Below are positions 30,501 through 45,500 of a DNA stretch of 64,000 nt, piece after piece (within the stretch, counting starts at the first letter, position 1; every line of letters starts with the position of its first letter). The position numbers and the translations under genes were made by a program. Source of the stretch: Otis tarda (lineage: Eukaryota; Chordata; Aves; Otidiformes; Otididae). Under the pieces are notes generated by a model. The model was not told where the DNA came from, ran no database searches, and was given only the letters and a program-made list of their open reading frames with translations. The DNA lies in NCBI GenBank assembly GCA_026413225.1, contig CM048557.1, positions 40,727,371 to 40,791,370 on the forward strand. Direction: 5' to 3'.

Positions 30501-33500
30501 ATGCAAGGGCCAAAATAAAACATTTCCCTATTTGTAAAAAGTTTTAAGTTACAGACAATTACAAGCACTCATCTACCTTTAACAGTGCGTATGACTGTAT
30601 AAAATATCTGGAAAATAATGGACTGGAAAATAAAAGGATCTGTGACTAAATCCAGAAAGTCACTTACTATAGTGATATCTGCATCTGTATATTAAATATA
30701 CTCTCATAGGAGAAGAATTCAGCACCAGGAAATGGATCTATGACAACCATCATTTTTAGCCTCAGTTAGTCAATGGCAGAAGATAAGAACAGCCCTGTGT
30801 ATTCAAAACTGGTTCTCTCCAGGGCTTAGACACCGTCAGGGATGCAAGAACACACTGCTTTTTCATTAGGATATCCTGTACTGGGTGTCTGTCTGCTTGT
30901 TGAAAGGTGTAGTTATTTATTTCAAGACATAAAAAGAAAAAATAATGACTGTGTTAAAGGTACGAATATCCTATACAGGATACGGGACTTGAGTCTTTCC
31001 ATGCTTGAGAGGATTTGAATCCTCATTACCGACTTTACTTTCAGGAATGCACTGTCACTGTCATAAGGAAACTGTGGCACAGTATGCTTAGAGAGAATTC
31101 CAGTGCCATCTCTTGGAAAAATTACTCTTTGCTTGGTTGGAGACACTGAGCATCTCTGTTAACTCTGGTGATTAGGACACTCACTTGAAAGGAGCACTCA
31201 AATCCTTGTTACTGAAGTTGTAAAATAAACTGTTCAGTGGCTTAAAGACTAGAACTCAAGAGTCCTATTGATAGGTGAGGACCTAACTGCAAGATTATAG
31301 GTGTATGCCCATACACTTGGTTGCCATGTGATTTGAAGAATATTTTTCATGACAAATTGAATGACTTGGTATTAAGTCCCTGTCCTGGTTTCAGCTGGGG
31401 TGAAGCTAATTTTCTTTGCAGTGGCTGCTGTGTTTTGAATTTAGTATGCAATTTGTTATGTCAAAAACTTTGGTAGTACACTGATGTTATTAGTTGTTGC
31501 TAAAGAGACCAAGGACTTTTTCCAGCTTCCCAGGTTTTGCTCATGTGTAGGTGCAAGAAGCTGGGAGGAATGTAGCCAGTACAGTTGAATCAAAGTGGCC
31601 AAAGAGAGTATGCCGTACCATAGACGTCATGCTCAATATTTAAGTGAGGGTTGGCTGGTGGACAGGTCTCTTGCTCCTTTGCTCGCTGCTTGGGATTATT
31701 TTTCGGTTTTGTTTCTGTGATCACTGCTCAGGACGGGCTGTATCGGTCATTGGGTTGTTGGGTGGTGAGAAATTGTGCATCCTTCATTTTGTGTATTTTA
31801 GGATCCCCTTGTTTTGTTGTTATTATCATCTTCCTTTGCTATCCTAGTGAACTCTCTTAATCTCAACCCATGCATTTTCCTTTCTTCCCGATTCTCTCCC
31901 CCATCCCCCTCCCGGGGGGGCTGTGTGGTATTTGATTGCTAATTGGAGTTAAATCACAACAGTCCGTCAACTTTAATGGGAACTGGATGTCAGCATAAAG
32001 CTTAAGAATACAAATTAAAAAATAAGGTCTTACACATAATGTTTATTTTGTTTTACAGTCTATTTTCACGTGTTATGAATACAGGATCACAGTTCGTAAT
32101 GGAAGGAGTGAAGAACTTGGTACTGAAGCAACAAGTAAGTTTAAAAACCAATTAAAAAAAAAAACTCTATTACATGAGCATTGTGAATATTTAGAAAAAC
32201 AACTTTCAGTACCTCTGTCATATTAATGAAATTAGTTGTACAGTAAAAAAACAACCATCAACCTCTGCTGGCGGATAGATCTGTCACGTTGTAGCTTCTG
32301 GTTTTTAGACAAATAACTAATAATTTTCAGATTTTCTTTGAATACCTCCATTTGTGCAGAATTAGATGCCAGTATGTGTGATTAAATTATAAAATTTAGC
32401 ATTATAAAATGCTAAATAAAAGCATTTATAAAAACAGCAGCTGTGAAGTACTCAAAATAAACTAGACCTTCATAAACAAAAAAACCTCCTCTGTGTCTTT
32501 ACTGAGAATAGCATGTATTAAATGTATCTATTCCAGAGGGATTGAAAGGCTGAAAGTGTTCGTTCTCTGTTCAGTTACAATTCAAGCATTCCTACTTTTC
32601 CCACATAAGGAATGTACAGCAACCATAATCTTGAAACGTACTTGAAAATTAAAGTGTGTTTATAATGACATAGCCACCTTCAAATATTTACCTAACTTTA
32701 GAAAATAATTCTGACCATAACTTGCATGCAGATTTCAATGCACACTCCCACAAAAGAAAACAAACAAAAAAAACAGGATACTGGTGGTGTAATTCATTGT
32801 AGCGCAAATTTTGAATTCTAGTTCCCAGAAACCTGCATCCCTGTAAGAGGACACATTATTTTCTCCAACATGCACTTTTGTCAGATGACAATAAGTAAAT
32901 ATTTACAGTTTAAAATGTTAATTCTGTAATACTTTGACGTCAAGATTTCGAAGAAAAAGGTAATTTGTCATATTATAATTCTTAGTGGAAGAACCAGAAT
33001 TTAATTTAGAAATACAGCATATCAGAACTAAATAAGTTGAAATTTCACCTCTATTTAAGTATGCATTTTGGGACATAGTTAATCTTATCATAGTCATTGT
33101 TTGTTTAGTCATCCTGTTATATATGTAATTTACACATGAAAAGTATCAGCTATCACATAAAAGTTGTTTCTGTGGCTTTTGTTAGGGTAGTGAATGAAAT
33201 GAATTCTGCGTGAATTTCATTATGACTAGATAGGATAAATTGCAGAGTTACAGATCAGTGGTATGTCATGAAATGTAGTTGAGGAAACTTTTAAATATGC
33301 AGCTTGCCTGTATGTTATATTTTATAGAGAGATCTTCAGATAAACTATTAGTTGTAGTAATAGTTTAAAATTATATTCTAAATGTGACTTCCTGTTCTTC
33401 TTGGATTAAACGTCGTGTCATTTCTTTTGACATGTGCGGCTTTAAAAATGTAGTATTATTCTTGACAAAATGGCTTGGTTTGGTTTGGGTTTTGAGTGAC

Positions 33501-36500
33501 TGAGAAGCCACAATGCCGATGTTTTCAGGATATTTTTTTTCTGGCTTTTAATTCCTTCTCCAGGTGTTTTGCGGTACCCAAATAAAATGCTGTTCTTCCT
33601 CATATTTTTAAGCTTGATGTAGGTCTGTGGTATTTCTGTTGCAGTTAACTTCTTCTTTCTCCTTTGGTCATTCAAGGATTTACATTGTTTTTTTACTAAG
33701 CATTTTTCAGTGTTATTTGTACGTCATCCTTTGGAATGTTCTTTTTTGATGTAGTCTGTCAATAAGATTCATTTCCAATTCTGTTGCTATGTAAACTCTC
33801 TTTCAGTTTATTATAACTAAAGTGGTTTGACTATTTAATACTTCAGATCTTTGGTCCAAGCTAACATTTCCCATCTTAAATAAGGAAAAGTCATCTTCAA
33901 TCTCATCTCAGCTTGTTCCTTTCCAGTTCATCCAAACATTTGTTGCCAGGATTGCTTTTTGGACCCATTCCTTTGACAGCATTAATTCTTTTTTAGAATC
34001 ATACCCTTCAGCTTTAAAATTATTTCCTTAAACTGCAAAGTATTTTTTAAATAAGAATTTGTACATCATCACGTCTGCCTATATTGGCAATACCTACATA
34101 CAACTCTGTTCCTATCTTCACACTTCTTTGTGCTTTCTGTTCATCCCCTAGCTAGATGCTCCTCAGATGTTTGCATGTTCTGTACAGTATGGTAATTTCT
34201 AACAAAAATGCTCAACCTTTGCAAAATATAAGAGGAAAAATGTTTAAAGTAGTATTTCAAATGCTTGGTAAACTATTCTGTAAATATTTACAGAATAAAT
34301 TTCTGTAAACTAATGGTGTGCCTGTAAATAATTTATTTCAGCATTCCATTAATTTCACATTATGTTTTACAGAATCTACCAGTCACACGTATATTGGACA
34401 ACCTCATGGAGATGAAGTCAAACCCTGTGAGTATAACTGCCCAACAACAAATGACATCTTGAGGCTGTGATACGTAATATGCCATGGCTATTTTTTTTTT
34501 ACAATAATGCAGTTAAATCTAATCATGCTGTATCTGAAGAGCAGAACTATTTTTATAACTGTTTCGTAAGATCTTTCGCATAAAAGTAGTTTCTAAACAA
34601 TGGCAATTTATTGCATCTCATTGGATCTAGTGGTTTTGAGTTTTTTTCCTATTCTGTGCTTCTATTACTCTTGCGCTATGCTGAGTTCTTGTTGCTTCTA
34701 AATTTCTGGAAGTTAAACTGTGGGCTAAAATTTTCTTTGCATCAAAGTGATTATTTTTTTTTAAGAGTGCAACTTCAGAGAGGTATGTTAGAGAAAATTT
34801 TGGTTCCCACATTTTTAAAGCTTTGCTATTTAGAGGAAAATATTTTAATACTCATGCAGTCTTTCAGTTTGGAAGCAGAGTTGGTTTTGTGTCAGAAAAG
34901 TCCTCTTTTCCCCTTGTTTCTGTGAAAATTTACTCCGACTTACGTAAGTGATAAACTTTTGAAATGCTTAAATGTTAGCTAGATAGTCAAGACATTTGCT
35001 AGAGTTTACAGCTAAAAATAGCCCTAAGTCTTTTTACACGTGGTGTATACTCAAAGCAGCCTTTTTTCTTGCTATGTATTTCATTCCTTCGGAACTTCTA
35101 CATACAACTATACTGTGCACAAAATTGTTCTGAAAAAATCATCTGTTAAAATTCATTTAGAAAGCTTTAGTATGCTTGCCACATGGTGTCAGCCTTCCTG
35201 TTTTAATGACATCAGCATCAGACAGACAGATACAGGTGTGTCTTACGGTGTTTAGGTGGTTAGTGGACTTAAAACATTGTTCTTAGTCCACTTTCACCTT
35301 CAGGTATTAAGTATATGTAGAGGAAGATAAATAATGGTAGAATACGAAAATGATCCACATGGAAGTAATCCTGTATGTTCTTAAACTCTACTTCATAGAT
35401 AATAGATGTCATGATTGTTAGCAGAAAATTTGCTTTCTTGTAATGAACAAAGAAATTTACTTTATTTTCAACAGCAGTGGATTGTTGTCCCTATTTGCAA
35501 GACTTGGAAAAGATGTATAGGGCTAATTTTATCTAGTCAACCAGTAGAGGTCACTCAGAACACTTAGTACAGAAAGTTGAAATTAAAAACTACAGATAAC
35601 TTACAAGCAGGTGAAAAATGAGACTTTTTTTTTTTTAAATAAACACTAGTTTCCTCTGGCTACAAGTTTAGGAATTGATTTGGGAAAGTTTGTAAGTCAT
35701 ATGCGTTATTTTTGCTGACTTGATATTGTCACATTTCACTTAGTAGACAACAGCCACGATCACTTTGATAATTTAGAGAAAAAGTTGATCTTCTCACTTA
35801 AAAAAAGCAGAGATTGAGCCAGTCTGTCAGGCAGCGGCTTCATATTTCACTGCTATGTCAGGGACTGAAATTCATGGCTCGAAACAAGGAGTCTTACTTT
35901 TCAAGTCACTGGAGAACAAGCAACCCCTAAAGAATCATTCTCCTAACCTGTAGGAAAATTGACAGCAACTTTTTGAGTAAGTTTCAGCTAAGCAAGCCAG
36001 AGAGTCATTGTGGAATATGTTTAGACTTGTTGTACCATCAACAGAAGTGAAATTGTATCTGGAAAAGAATAATATGTAGAAATACACCACTATGGCCTCT
36101 GTTCATCTTGTGATGTTGGAGGTCCTTTTCTGTTCCCTAGAATAGGAAACTATTGCACTGCAGGCAAAATACAAAGGGAGGGGGGGAAAAAAAGCTTTAT
36201 TTTTTTTAAATTTTTTTTTACAACACCAAACAAAATCTCCTTTATAGTTCCTTGAATCTTACTAACCACAGTCATCAGTGTGTGAAACGTACATAGAGAT
36301 AAAAATTGCAATGCAAAATTCGAACAGGTGATTCAGAAGTCAAACAATTATTACAATGAACATAAATAATTTAAATTATTTTCTAAATATGAAATGCAAC
36401 AATAAAGTAAATATATGAAACGTACAACTTGTACCACCAACATAGGCAAATATTATCAGTTGAAATTTTAAACTTATTCAGAATGATATGCTGTGCAAAA

Positions 36501-39500
36501 CTCTGTAGGGTTGTCTGTTTATCACTTTATGTGTTACTTGTCCCTGCTGCTTCTTTTATCTCGCAGGGACAACTACCAGGAAGGACAAATGAGTCTACAC
36601 CCATGCCTTCCAAGCTTTGCAGAAGCAGGAACAGATAGAACAATTCTTATGGGCTGTAATACTGTCCTGTAATTTTTAAAATTTGTCTAGGTTATTTGAC
36701 TGTAGCTACACTTTTTCTTAAAATATTTATTCAGAAACATTCATTGATTAAAGGTTTAAGCTAAAGATTTCTCAAATACCTCTCAGTTTTAGTCTAGCAA
36801 TATCTGCCCATTCCCAGCTCTCTCATTACTTCAGAGTTGCTATACCACCTTTATGTATGAGGCTGCCAAAATCATGAATGCTGGCAGACTACAAGTGCAG
36901 CTGAAATTCCTGGTGGAGCATATAAAAACATTTTACAGAGGTTCAGTGTGAAATTAGGTCTAAATTAATTTTTTTAAAAAGCCAAACTCGAGGATAAGAG
37001 ACTTATTTTATGTAATTACATAGAAGTCCTTAATATGAAATAGGTTTATTTTCTGTGTATGTAAACATCACATGTATACTAAATATTTTATAGTATTAGA
37101 GGCAGTTATGCTTTATGAGCTCTAGTAAAATCCCCAGATAATCTGTCTACTACTCAAGAATTATTTGTGCTCTACAGAACCATCAACACACAGAGATCTT
37201 GCGTGTAAGCACCCATATGAAATCAACTGTAGCCTGCTTGCAGTTTAGCCACAAACTAAACTTCACAGTACCTGGATGGAAATGTAGTATAGAAACGAAA
37301 GCAAGCCAAGTAGTTGTCAGAAGCAGTTACTAAGAAGTTTTGTTTTTTATCCGTAATAATTGGCAAGAATCCTGCTTGTTGCCAGTAAAAATATTGGAAG
37401 TACCTCACTGTTTTGTGTAAAGAAAAATTTTTTTTGTATAGTTTAGACAGTCATACATTTCAAATTCTTGTGGAACTCATTTCTTCTTCAGGAGCTTAAT
37501 TTTGTTTTAATAGTAGTCATAAATCATGAAATGAAAAGGGTAAATTACGTAACAGTAGCAGATTTTGATCTGTCTTGTATTTAGCATTCATAGCCATACA
37601 AGTGTTTTGTTTTATAATGATAAATCAAAAGCAGATCTCTGTAACCTGGACAATGTTAGCATTTCTAAACTAACCATGTGATGTTGCTCTAAAGCTGGTA
37701 ACACCTTAATTTTTCTTTCTGCATACTACCTTTCTGTTGTGGTTTATTATACAACCGATGTATTTTTTTGAAAGTGTGTAATACTCAATTTTAGATGAAC
37801 CAGGAAAAAAATGCTCAGTAACACCCTTCTTAGCTCTCTCGCTATTGTTTATTCTCTACTGGTTCAGTTACGTACAAATACTATAAATATTAGTGGACAC
37901 CACAATTAATTTTGAATGGTGTGATTGCTAAACGGGAGATTATGTTGGTTTGAATGATGTTTAATATAATAGATAGAAGCAGAAATTCATAAGCAAAAAT
38001 TCAGATCCTGAGATGAAAACATACTTTTTAATAGGAGACAGATGACTACCGGTATTTTGACCCCAAAATGCTACGAGGCAGTGACAGGTGAGTTTACTAT
38101 GAGTTTTGCTTCTTTGCTTGTACCCTGTGAAAAGGCTAACTTAAGAAATCCAGTTTTATTTTACTTGCTGACTACAAGTAATTAATTTTAATCATTAATT
38201 CTAAGTCAAGACAGTTGATGTTGAAGGAATTCACAACAGGAACTTGGATCAACCAGATAAATTTTTATAACACTGCAAAAAAAAAAAAAAAAATCTCTTG
38301 GTCCAGTGAATGAACATGCTGCTAACATGTACATCAGTTCAGTCACAGGAATGTGTGCTAATATTTAGCAATTATAACTGTTAGAATTCTTTGTAGTTGT
38401 ACTGCTTGGTTTCTTTGCAACTTCATGAGTTTTCACTGTTAAATTAAAAAGTCACCGAAATTTCTTTATCACTTTCTAAACAGTTACAATTTTATTTGAA
38501 TACAACCCTTCAGTTGTAATTTTTTAATTATTTGTTAAAAAAAATCGTTTAAAATGGATTGCAGTTGGCTCTTGCATAGGCAAGTGTACATTTTATATTC
38601 ATGTGCATATGAAGGGAGAGTTGGATATAGTTTATTTTGCCAGTAAAGGAGAGGAAGAGGAATTACACTAAAAGTTTAGAAATTTATCTCTTTCACCAGT
38701 TACTGTGACTGATAATCTCACCTCTAATATCCTAGAAACAGAAAAGGTACTTAATTTTAACACACCTTCTAAAAATAATTTTCATTGAACCTGTGGGAAA
38801 ACAGTCAGCTCATTTAATTGTGGAGGTTTATTGCAGGACGAATATGGATAAAGTAGGTCCAGACTTGGTTTTAGTTATTTGCATTACAATCTGTCCTCAC
38901 TTCCTCTGTTCTTTAAACATGGAAACATGTATTTCTGACAGCATAAGTAGTAATAGGGAACTAATTTCAGATGATATGTACGTTTTATTGGAAAGTACTG
39001 TTACAGAGTGTATAATTCCAAAACTAAGCAGATTTTGAAAGCATCGAAGAATAAAATTGCCAGTATTTTATGTTTAATTTTAATTACAACTTTCATTGTT
39101 TTGTTATGCTTTTATAGCATTTTCTGAGGATTTTGTGCAAAAGTGCAGAGATTTGTTTAATTAAAGCCAAATGTTCCTTCTCATGTAAATGTGCATTTTT
39201 ACCCACTCCATCTGGTTCTTATGTTGCTTTAAACAATGTGAAGATACACATTTATGGCAGTTCATAAATGTGCCATTCTGTGTGGCTATGATAATCATCA
39301 CAGTGAAAATTTTTAATTCTGGTTTGAGGCTTGTTTGGGTTTTGTACATAAACGCAAGTTATGTTCCTTGAATCATACTTGAGCATGATAACAAAACTGT
39401 AGTATAACCCTATAGCCATATAGTGGTTTGTCTAATTCTCTCTTCAAATATTTCTGGAGATGATAAAAAAAGTGTAATGGCTTGACAAAATATTACTAGC

Positions 39501-42500
39501 TTAAAATAAGAATATAATATAGTATAATTAATGGAATGGTATTAAGAAGTGACTCAATTTTCTCTAACCTACTCCTGTTTTAACAAATACTGGCATTTTT
39601 ACCTATTATTTTTTAAGTAGCGTAGGAGCTGCATTACTATAATTCAGTCTTAGCAAAATAGAGTCATTCTGTCCTATGTAAAGCACAAACAGGCTTTACC
39701 CTCTGAAAGGATGACATAAAATGTATGTGGATTTGTCATACCATATTCAAACAGTGAGAGATTTGGGCTGACAGTTCTGCTTATGAGGAGCCTGTCATGA
39801 CAGCTCAAAAAACATATTGGAGATAGCCATTCCCTCTTAAAACCTGTTTTTCTGATACACTGGAATCTGTGTTGAGGCAGTTGTTGGTCACTCAGAGAAA
39901 ACTTCTTGAAATAAGGGAAGAGATAAGTTGAAGGGAAAAATGCAATGCTTTTGATATGTGTTGGGACATAAGGTGTGTTTGACTGCCTGAGGCTGCGGGC
40001 CAGTACAGGGCAGGAAGGCAGTGGTGTTGTGTGAGCAAAGGGCAGGAGAGCAGACTGACCCTTCAGAGGGTCAGTCTCTGTGCTTTTTCCCTTCCTGAAG
40101 GTGCAAGGTGATGATGCAGGAAAAGAGGTTTCTCTCCCTGCTACCTTCCTGTGGCTAGGAGTCAGTACCACCCAAACTGTAGGTTACCAGTTACTCCTTA
40201 AATCTTTTTAATCCCAAAGTTGTTGCTGTGACATCTGACAGCAGAACACATATCTGCTGCCTATAGCAGTTTTTAAAATTTTGAAGCATCAATAAGTGTA
40301 TATGCAGGCACTGCAAACTGACTGGCTTACTGAGTTAAGACTCCAGTAGGCAGGATCTGTAAGTGTCATGATTGTGCTAATGCTGATGAAATTTTTTAGT
40401 AGTTTTATTTGCTCCTAGCTAGCAGCACTATAATTAGAACTTTTAAGCTCTAAAAGAAGTCTTGTCGTAAAGATTATGATTCAAACAGCAACCTTAAAAC
40501 TGATGAAGTAAAACTCCTGTTTACTCATGTCTTCAGTCCTGTAGAAGGAATGATTTTCCATAACAGATCATTTAAATGAAATACTTGGTGAGAATGAATG
40601 CAGAAAGGCAACTATTGTTCTATTTTATCTTTGTCTAGTATGATATATTATTCCATAAACATGATGTGCACACAATACTTATTTTGCTTATTTATATTAA
40701 TATCTAATAAAATTTAAGTTGTAGTTTGTTTGTTTTTCTTTTTACAGCTCAGTTCCAAGAAATAAAAATCCATTCCAGGAGGTAAGTCACGTAGAAATTA
40801 TTTTTCAATGTTAATCTGTTAAAAAAAAAAAAGATAAATCCTGAAGTACCAGCCATTTTTTATTATCATGATTGAGAAAACAAGAGATCTTGTTTGCAAA
40901 AATGACTTAGACTAATTATACCTAGTATTAATTATAATTAGCTGTTATTCTGGAAAGGTCTTTTCATCTTCAAAGGACTGTGTAAGCATTAACTAATACC
41001 AGAGGAAAAAAAAATCTAGAAAATTTTTCTTAAGGTAATTACAGGGATTTATTAATATCATAATTGGGTACTCAGTAGTTTAGACCCCCCCCCCCATTTT
41101 TATACCAGATCTTTAGAATGCTCTCTAGATGTAATTCTTAGTCCAGCCTTAAGCAGCAGTGTTCACCATTGATTTAAGTGACAGTGTTTTAAACAGTCTC
41201 TGCAATTAAAGGAAAAATAGCAAAACAACAAATGTTGTCATTTTCTACAAATGCCAGTAACTTTCAGTATTTTTCAAAATACACATTTGCAAATAATAAA
41301 AGTATTACTTATCTTACTACTAAGTTTCATAACCAAAGTCTGTGCCTTGGCAATATACAAATGTCTCCAATTTCTCTTGAAATGTCCTAATTATCATTTT
41401 GAATACAAGAAATACCATGAGGTGCCATATATATGGCTAGCAGACAGTCATAGCAAAAATGTTAGTACTAGCATAAAGTCTATGTATTACATTTGCATAG
41501 TATAGTCAAAACAATTTTGGATATTGAATTTTAATAAAACTGATGCAACTATTGAGTCTCCTTTTTCTATTCATTTATTGTTCTCTTTTAAATGTAACTC
41601 AGAAAGTACTGATGGCATTTACCTGTAACATTATAGGTTATTACCTGCACTAAGTGGAAGGGGGAAGGAAACATAATGAGAAAGTGTATTCCTTTGTAAC
41701 AGAAGTATCTGTTTGTGTCCCGAATTAATTCTTAAGCATCCATGGAAATATTTTTGACTCTTCCTATGGACACTGGAGACATCTCCTCACAAAAAAGTAA
41801 CATGTTGAAACTGCATATGTTCAAATATTTCTTAGTAGAAGATAGTGACATGTTAAAAGCTCTCAGCTTGCTGTTATGCATCCTACTTTCTTTTTCAGGT
41901 AGGAAGGTAATGGTTCTGTATCTGGTTCTTATTAGACTGCAGTGTGATTGGGATGATTTTTGCTGTAGGTTTAATGATTTGGTGTATATTTTGCTACTGA
42001 AATGTTAAGAATTTGAATCATACTCTGATTATGTGTGTATTGCCTTTTAGGCAATAGTCTTTGTAGTCGGAGGAGGCAACTATATTGAATATCAAAATCT
42101 TATTGACTACATAAAGGTAAGTGCATTCAGACAGCTGTAGTCTCTAACTTACTAATAGAAACCAGTTTTAGCAGGTTTTCTGTAACATTTAGTATTTAGA
42201 AGATTAAGTCTATGAAAATATCCTTAACATCTTTATTATATACAGAGTCTGGGAAAAAAGTATACAAGAAATCAGTAGAAAATGTGGATTATCAATTCAG
42301 GCCAACAAAGCGTTACCGTTTCTGGTATTTTTGCTCCTGTTGCACTTTTGAATTGAGTAAATAAACTGCATTCTGCTTTATTTCGTCTTCATATGCACTG
42401 ATGTGGCTGAGAACTGCCAGCAGATGTCGCTAACTGAATTAACCTGTCTTGTGTACTGATACATCAAATGCTGCCAGTTTGGCTGTTCATATTGGTTTAG

Positions 42501-45500
42501 AGTCCTGTTACTAGTTTTCATCTGCTGTTGTTAAATAAAGCAGCTGTAGCATATCATAGCCTTGAAAGTAAGGAACTGTTCGGAATTCTCTAGTTTTCAT
42601 AAATCTCACAGAAGAGATACTACAGTGCTTTTTCATATGCAGCTTACCAATCTGAAGTCAGTTCAAAACAAGGCCTACAGGTAACTATCTTTATTTTACA
42701 ACAGTCTTACTTGACTGTAATGTCTGTTGTTTCAGAAGACAACATAATGCAAATACTATGCTGTCTGGCAAAGCAAAGATCAGATTGGCATAAATAGCTA
42801 AGCATTTATTATTTACCCACATTTAGAAGTTTTTGCTCATGAATTAATGGTAGCTCATTCTGGATATGCTGCATCATTTCATTCTGTGTAGAAATCATAA
42901 GAGGTGTCATATGCGCAAAGAAGAAAATATGTAACCAACTGTGTAGTCCTGGTGTAACACATTTAATTTCTCTGGTTTCAGCTGGCCAGACTCGCAGAAC
43001 ACATTTATACCAAAAATCAATGGGTGGAGAAAAGTAACTACACCATTAGAGTTCTTGGGGGGCCGGGGTGGGATTCAGCACTTTCCAGGAATAAAAAAAT
43101 TTAAAAATATTTTAAAAAAAAAGAACTTTGATACAATGTTGAAGTAGGTAATAAATTATTTAAGAGCAGCAGCATACCCTTCTTCTTTCCTGATCTTAAC
43201 CTTGTTCATAGTATGATGATCCTGCCCCCATGGTAGACTGGATTGAGGCTTTTCACACAAAAGAATAAATATGGAGCCTTAGTCACTGAAAAAACACTTC
43301 TTCCACAAAATAAGCACATGAGAGTTTTATGTCAAGGTAAATTTTGATGAACGTAAAGTCAGAACATGTGTGCTGAGTTGTTTTCCCCCTCTAACAGGCA
43401 GCCATTTTGGAACAGAGCTGGTCTGGATAGGGGAAAGGAGAGAAAGAGAAATGTAAGTTAAAGAAATTGTTTAGGCTCAGCTTGGCACTTATCACTCCTG
43501 ATAACTAATTCTAGCATTCAGTGGGGCATCTGCCTGTAGCAGAGTGCATTGTCAAACTACTGGCTTGCTCCTTGGTTTACCCAAAGCCACTTCAGGTGCC
43601 ATATCAATTCAAAAGATGCCCAGCAAAATGTGTATTTGTGATGTACATTCATGTTACTTCCTACTGAAATAAAACTCTGAATCCTCCAGAGGCTAATACA
43701 CTCCTCTGACATGTAGCTGCATACTGACAGAGCCGAGGTTTGCTGTCTATGCATGTATGTATATATGTGTATATGCAGAGCATTTGTAGGAAGTCAAGTT
43801 AAACACTCAGCACTTCATACAAAGTGGCAGGAAGCTGAAATTTCTGAGGAATGAAAGGGCAAACAGGAGGTGATTTGGTAAACAGATGGAGAGGATAAAA
43901 AGAACTGAAAATTAAACTGAAAACTACAGGAATGGTAATGTTAGATCTTACAGAGAGTCAGAAGTGGGATATATATTTTCTTCTTCTGACACCCATGGAC
44001 AGAGGTTTCTTCATCACCAGTTGTCACAGAGGAAGAGTGCTGTATGTTTCTATAATCAGACTGCGTACACGATCAGTGGGAAATGGCCCCATGGGGGGAA
44101 GATGCCCTCACCTTTAGTCCGCTTAGCCATTTCTTAGCTCTTGAAAAAACAAGAAAGATTAATGAAGACCTTAATTCCACCTCCTACCACCCGGAGACTT
44201 GTCTGTGTCTCCCAGGTGACTCTTACAGGCTTATCCAATAAAATTTCTTTTCCATGTGGTACTCTTCCAGCATCTGTTGTTTCAACAGATGTAGCTTATT
44301 AATTATTCTAATATTCAGTCTTCCTTCCAGACTAAAAAAGAGAATAATGAACAGCTCTGTTCTTGCAAGCAGATACTACAAAGATTTTATTCACTGTTTT
44401 ATTTTTTTAAGCACTATCTATTTTGCCAGTTTGCTTCTGAAAGCACAGAGAAAGTATTTTAAAACTTTCTAAAACAGGAAGCAATGTTCATTCAGCTTTG
44501 ACATTCGAGGGGTTTTTTTTGTAGGAGAATTAAGAGGAACTTCAAATCAAATTATTTGCAGTTCTGCGCTAGAGTGAACTGTCTTGTATCATCAAAAAGC
44601 AAATATTTATAATGTCAGTAAGGCAGATTCTGCCTTAAAATAAATATATTGGCCAAGTTCAGTTCAATGTGCTGAAAATGTGTCATCAAAACTGCAAGCC
44701 ATAGGGAGCCTCCAAGAGCAGGCTAGCATACTGTTTTGTACAAAAGTATTTAGCATGTCCTTTAATTTTCTTTTGTAAATGGTTAGAAAGGTACTGCTTG
44801 ATAATCTATTCCAATCTACCTATGATAGATACGCTGTCTATTTATCACAAGAAATTTAAATCTAGCATAGTTTTTCAGTCATTAAAAAATAATAGATTTT
44901 GAAGAGTCCTGAGGTTCTAGGGTTTTTTTTTTTTTTTTTTTTAGATGTTAAGCATTTTTTACTTGGCTCCAATAATTATTTGGAGATGTAGCTCTTTGTT
45001 TGAATGGACTAAGTAATTAATTTTAAATAAAAGCATACTCATTTTTAAAAGTTACACTTTTCAAAGAATATATATGACAAAGTGGAAGTATACATTAATG
45101 TATTTCAGAGCTACCTGAAAAGCAACAGTCCCATTTCACAATTATTTGTATAGTTTAAAATTTATTTTGGCACTAGGCAGAAACAAGTGCTATTCATTCA
45201 TATTACTGAATAGTGGAATCTGTTGAAATATCAGTTTAGGGAAAAAAACAGACCTATCCAGGCATGAAGATTAAAAAAAAATGTGGGAAGATGGAAGCTC
45301 AGTACCCTGCTTAGCGACAGGAATAGCTTATTACCACAAACCACTGAAAATTCATAAAGATGAAGACTTGAACCAGGATTACCATCTCCCCAATTAGCAT
45401 GTGAACACCAGCTAAGAACTGTTACTTTCTGCCAAAACAGCACTGTTGGTAATACATATGGAACAAAATCATTTTGTCAAGGTTTATGTTCCTGTTTTGT

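Noticed and set aside
2148-31961. The two LTRs as the ends of one provirus
   Set aside because: They are 29 kb apart with thirteen host exons between them, belong to different subfamilies and have different flanking 5-mers. They are two solo LTRs.
34611-34925. 104-codon intronic ORF
   Set aside because: Leu/Phe-rich composition typical of translated T-rich intron sequence, and no recognisable motif.
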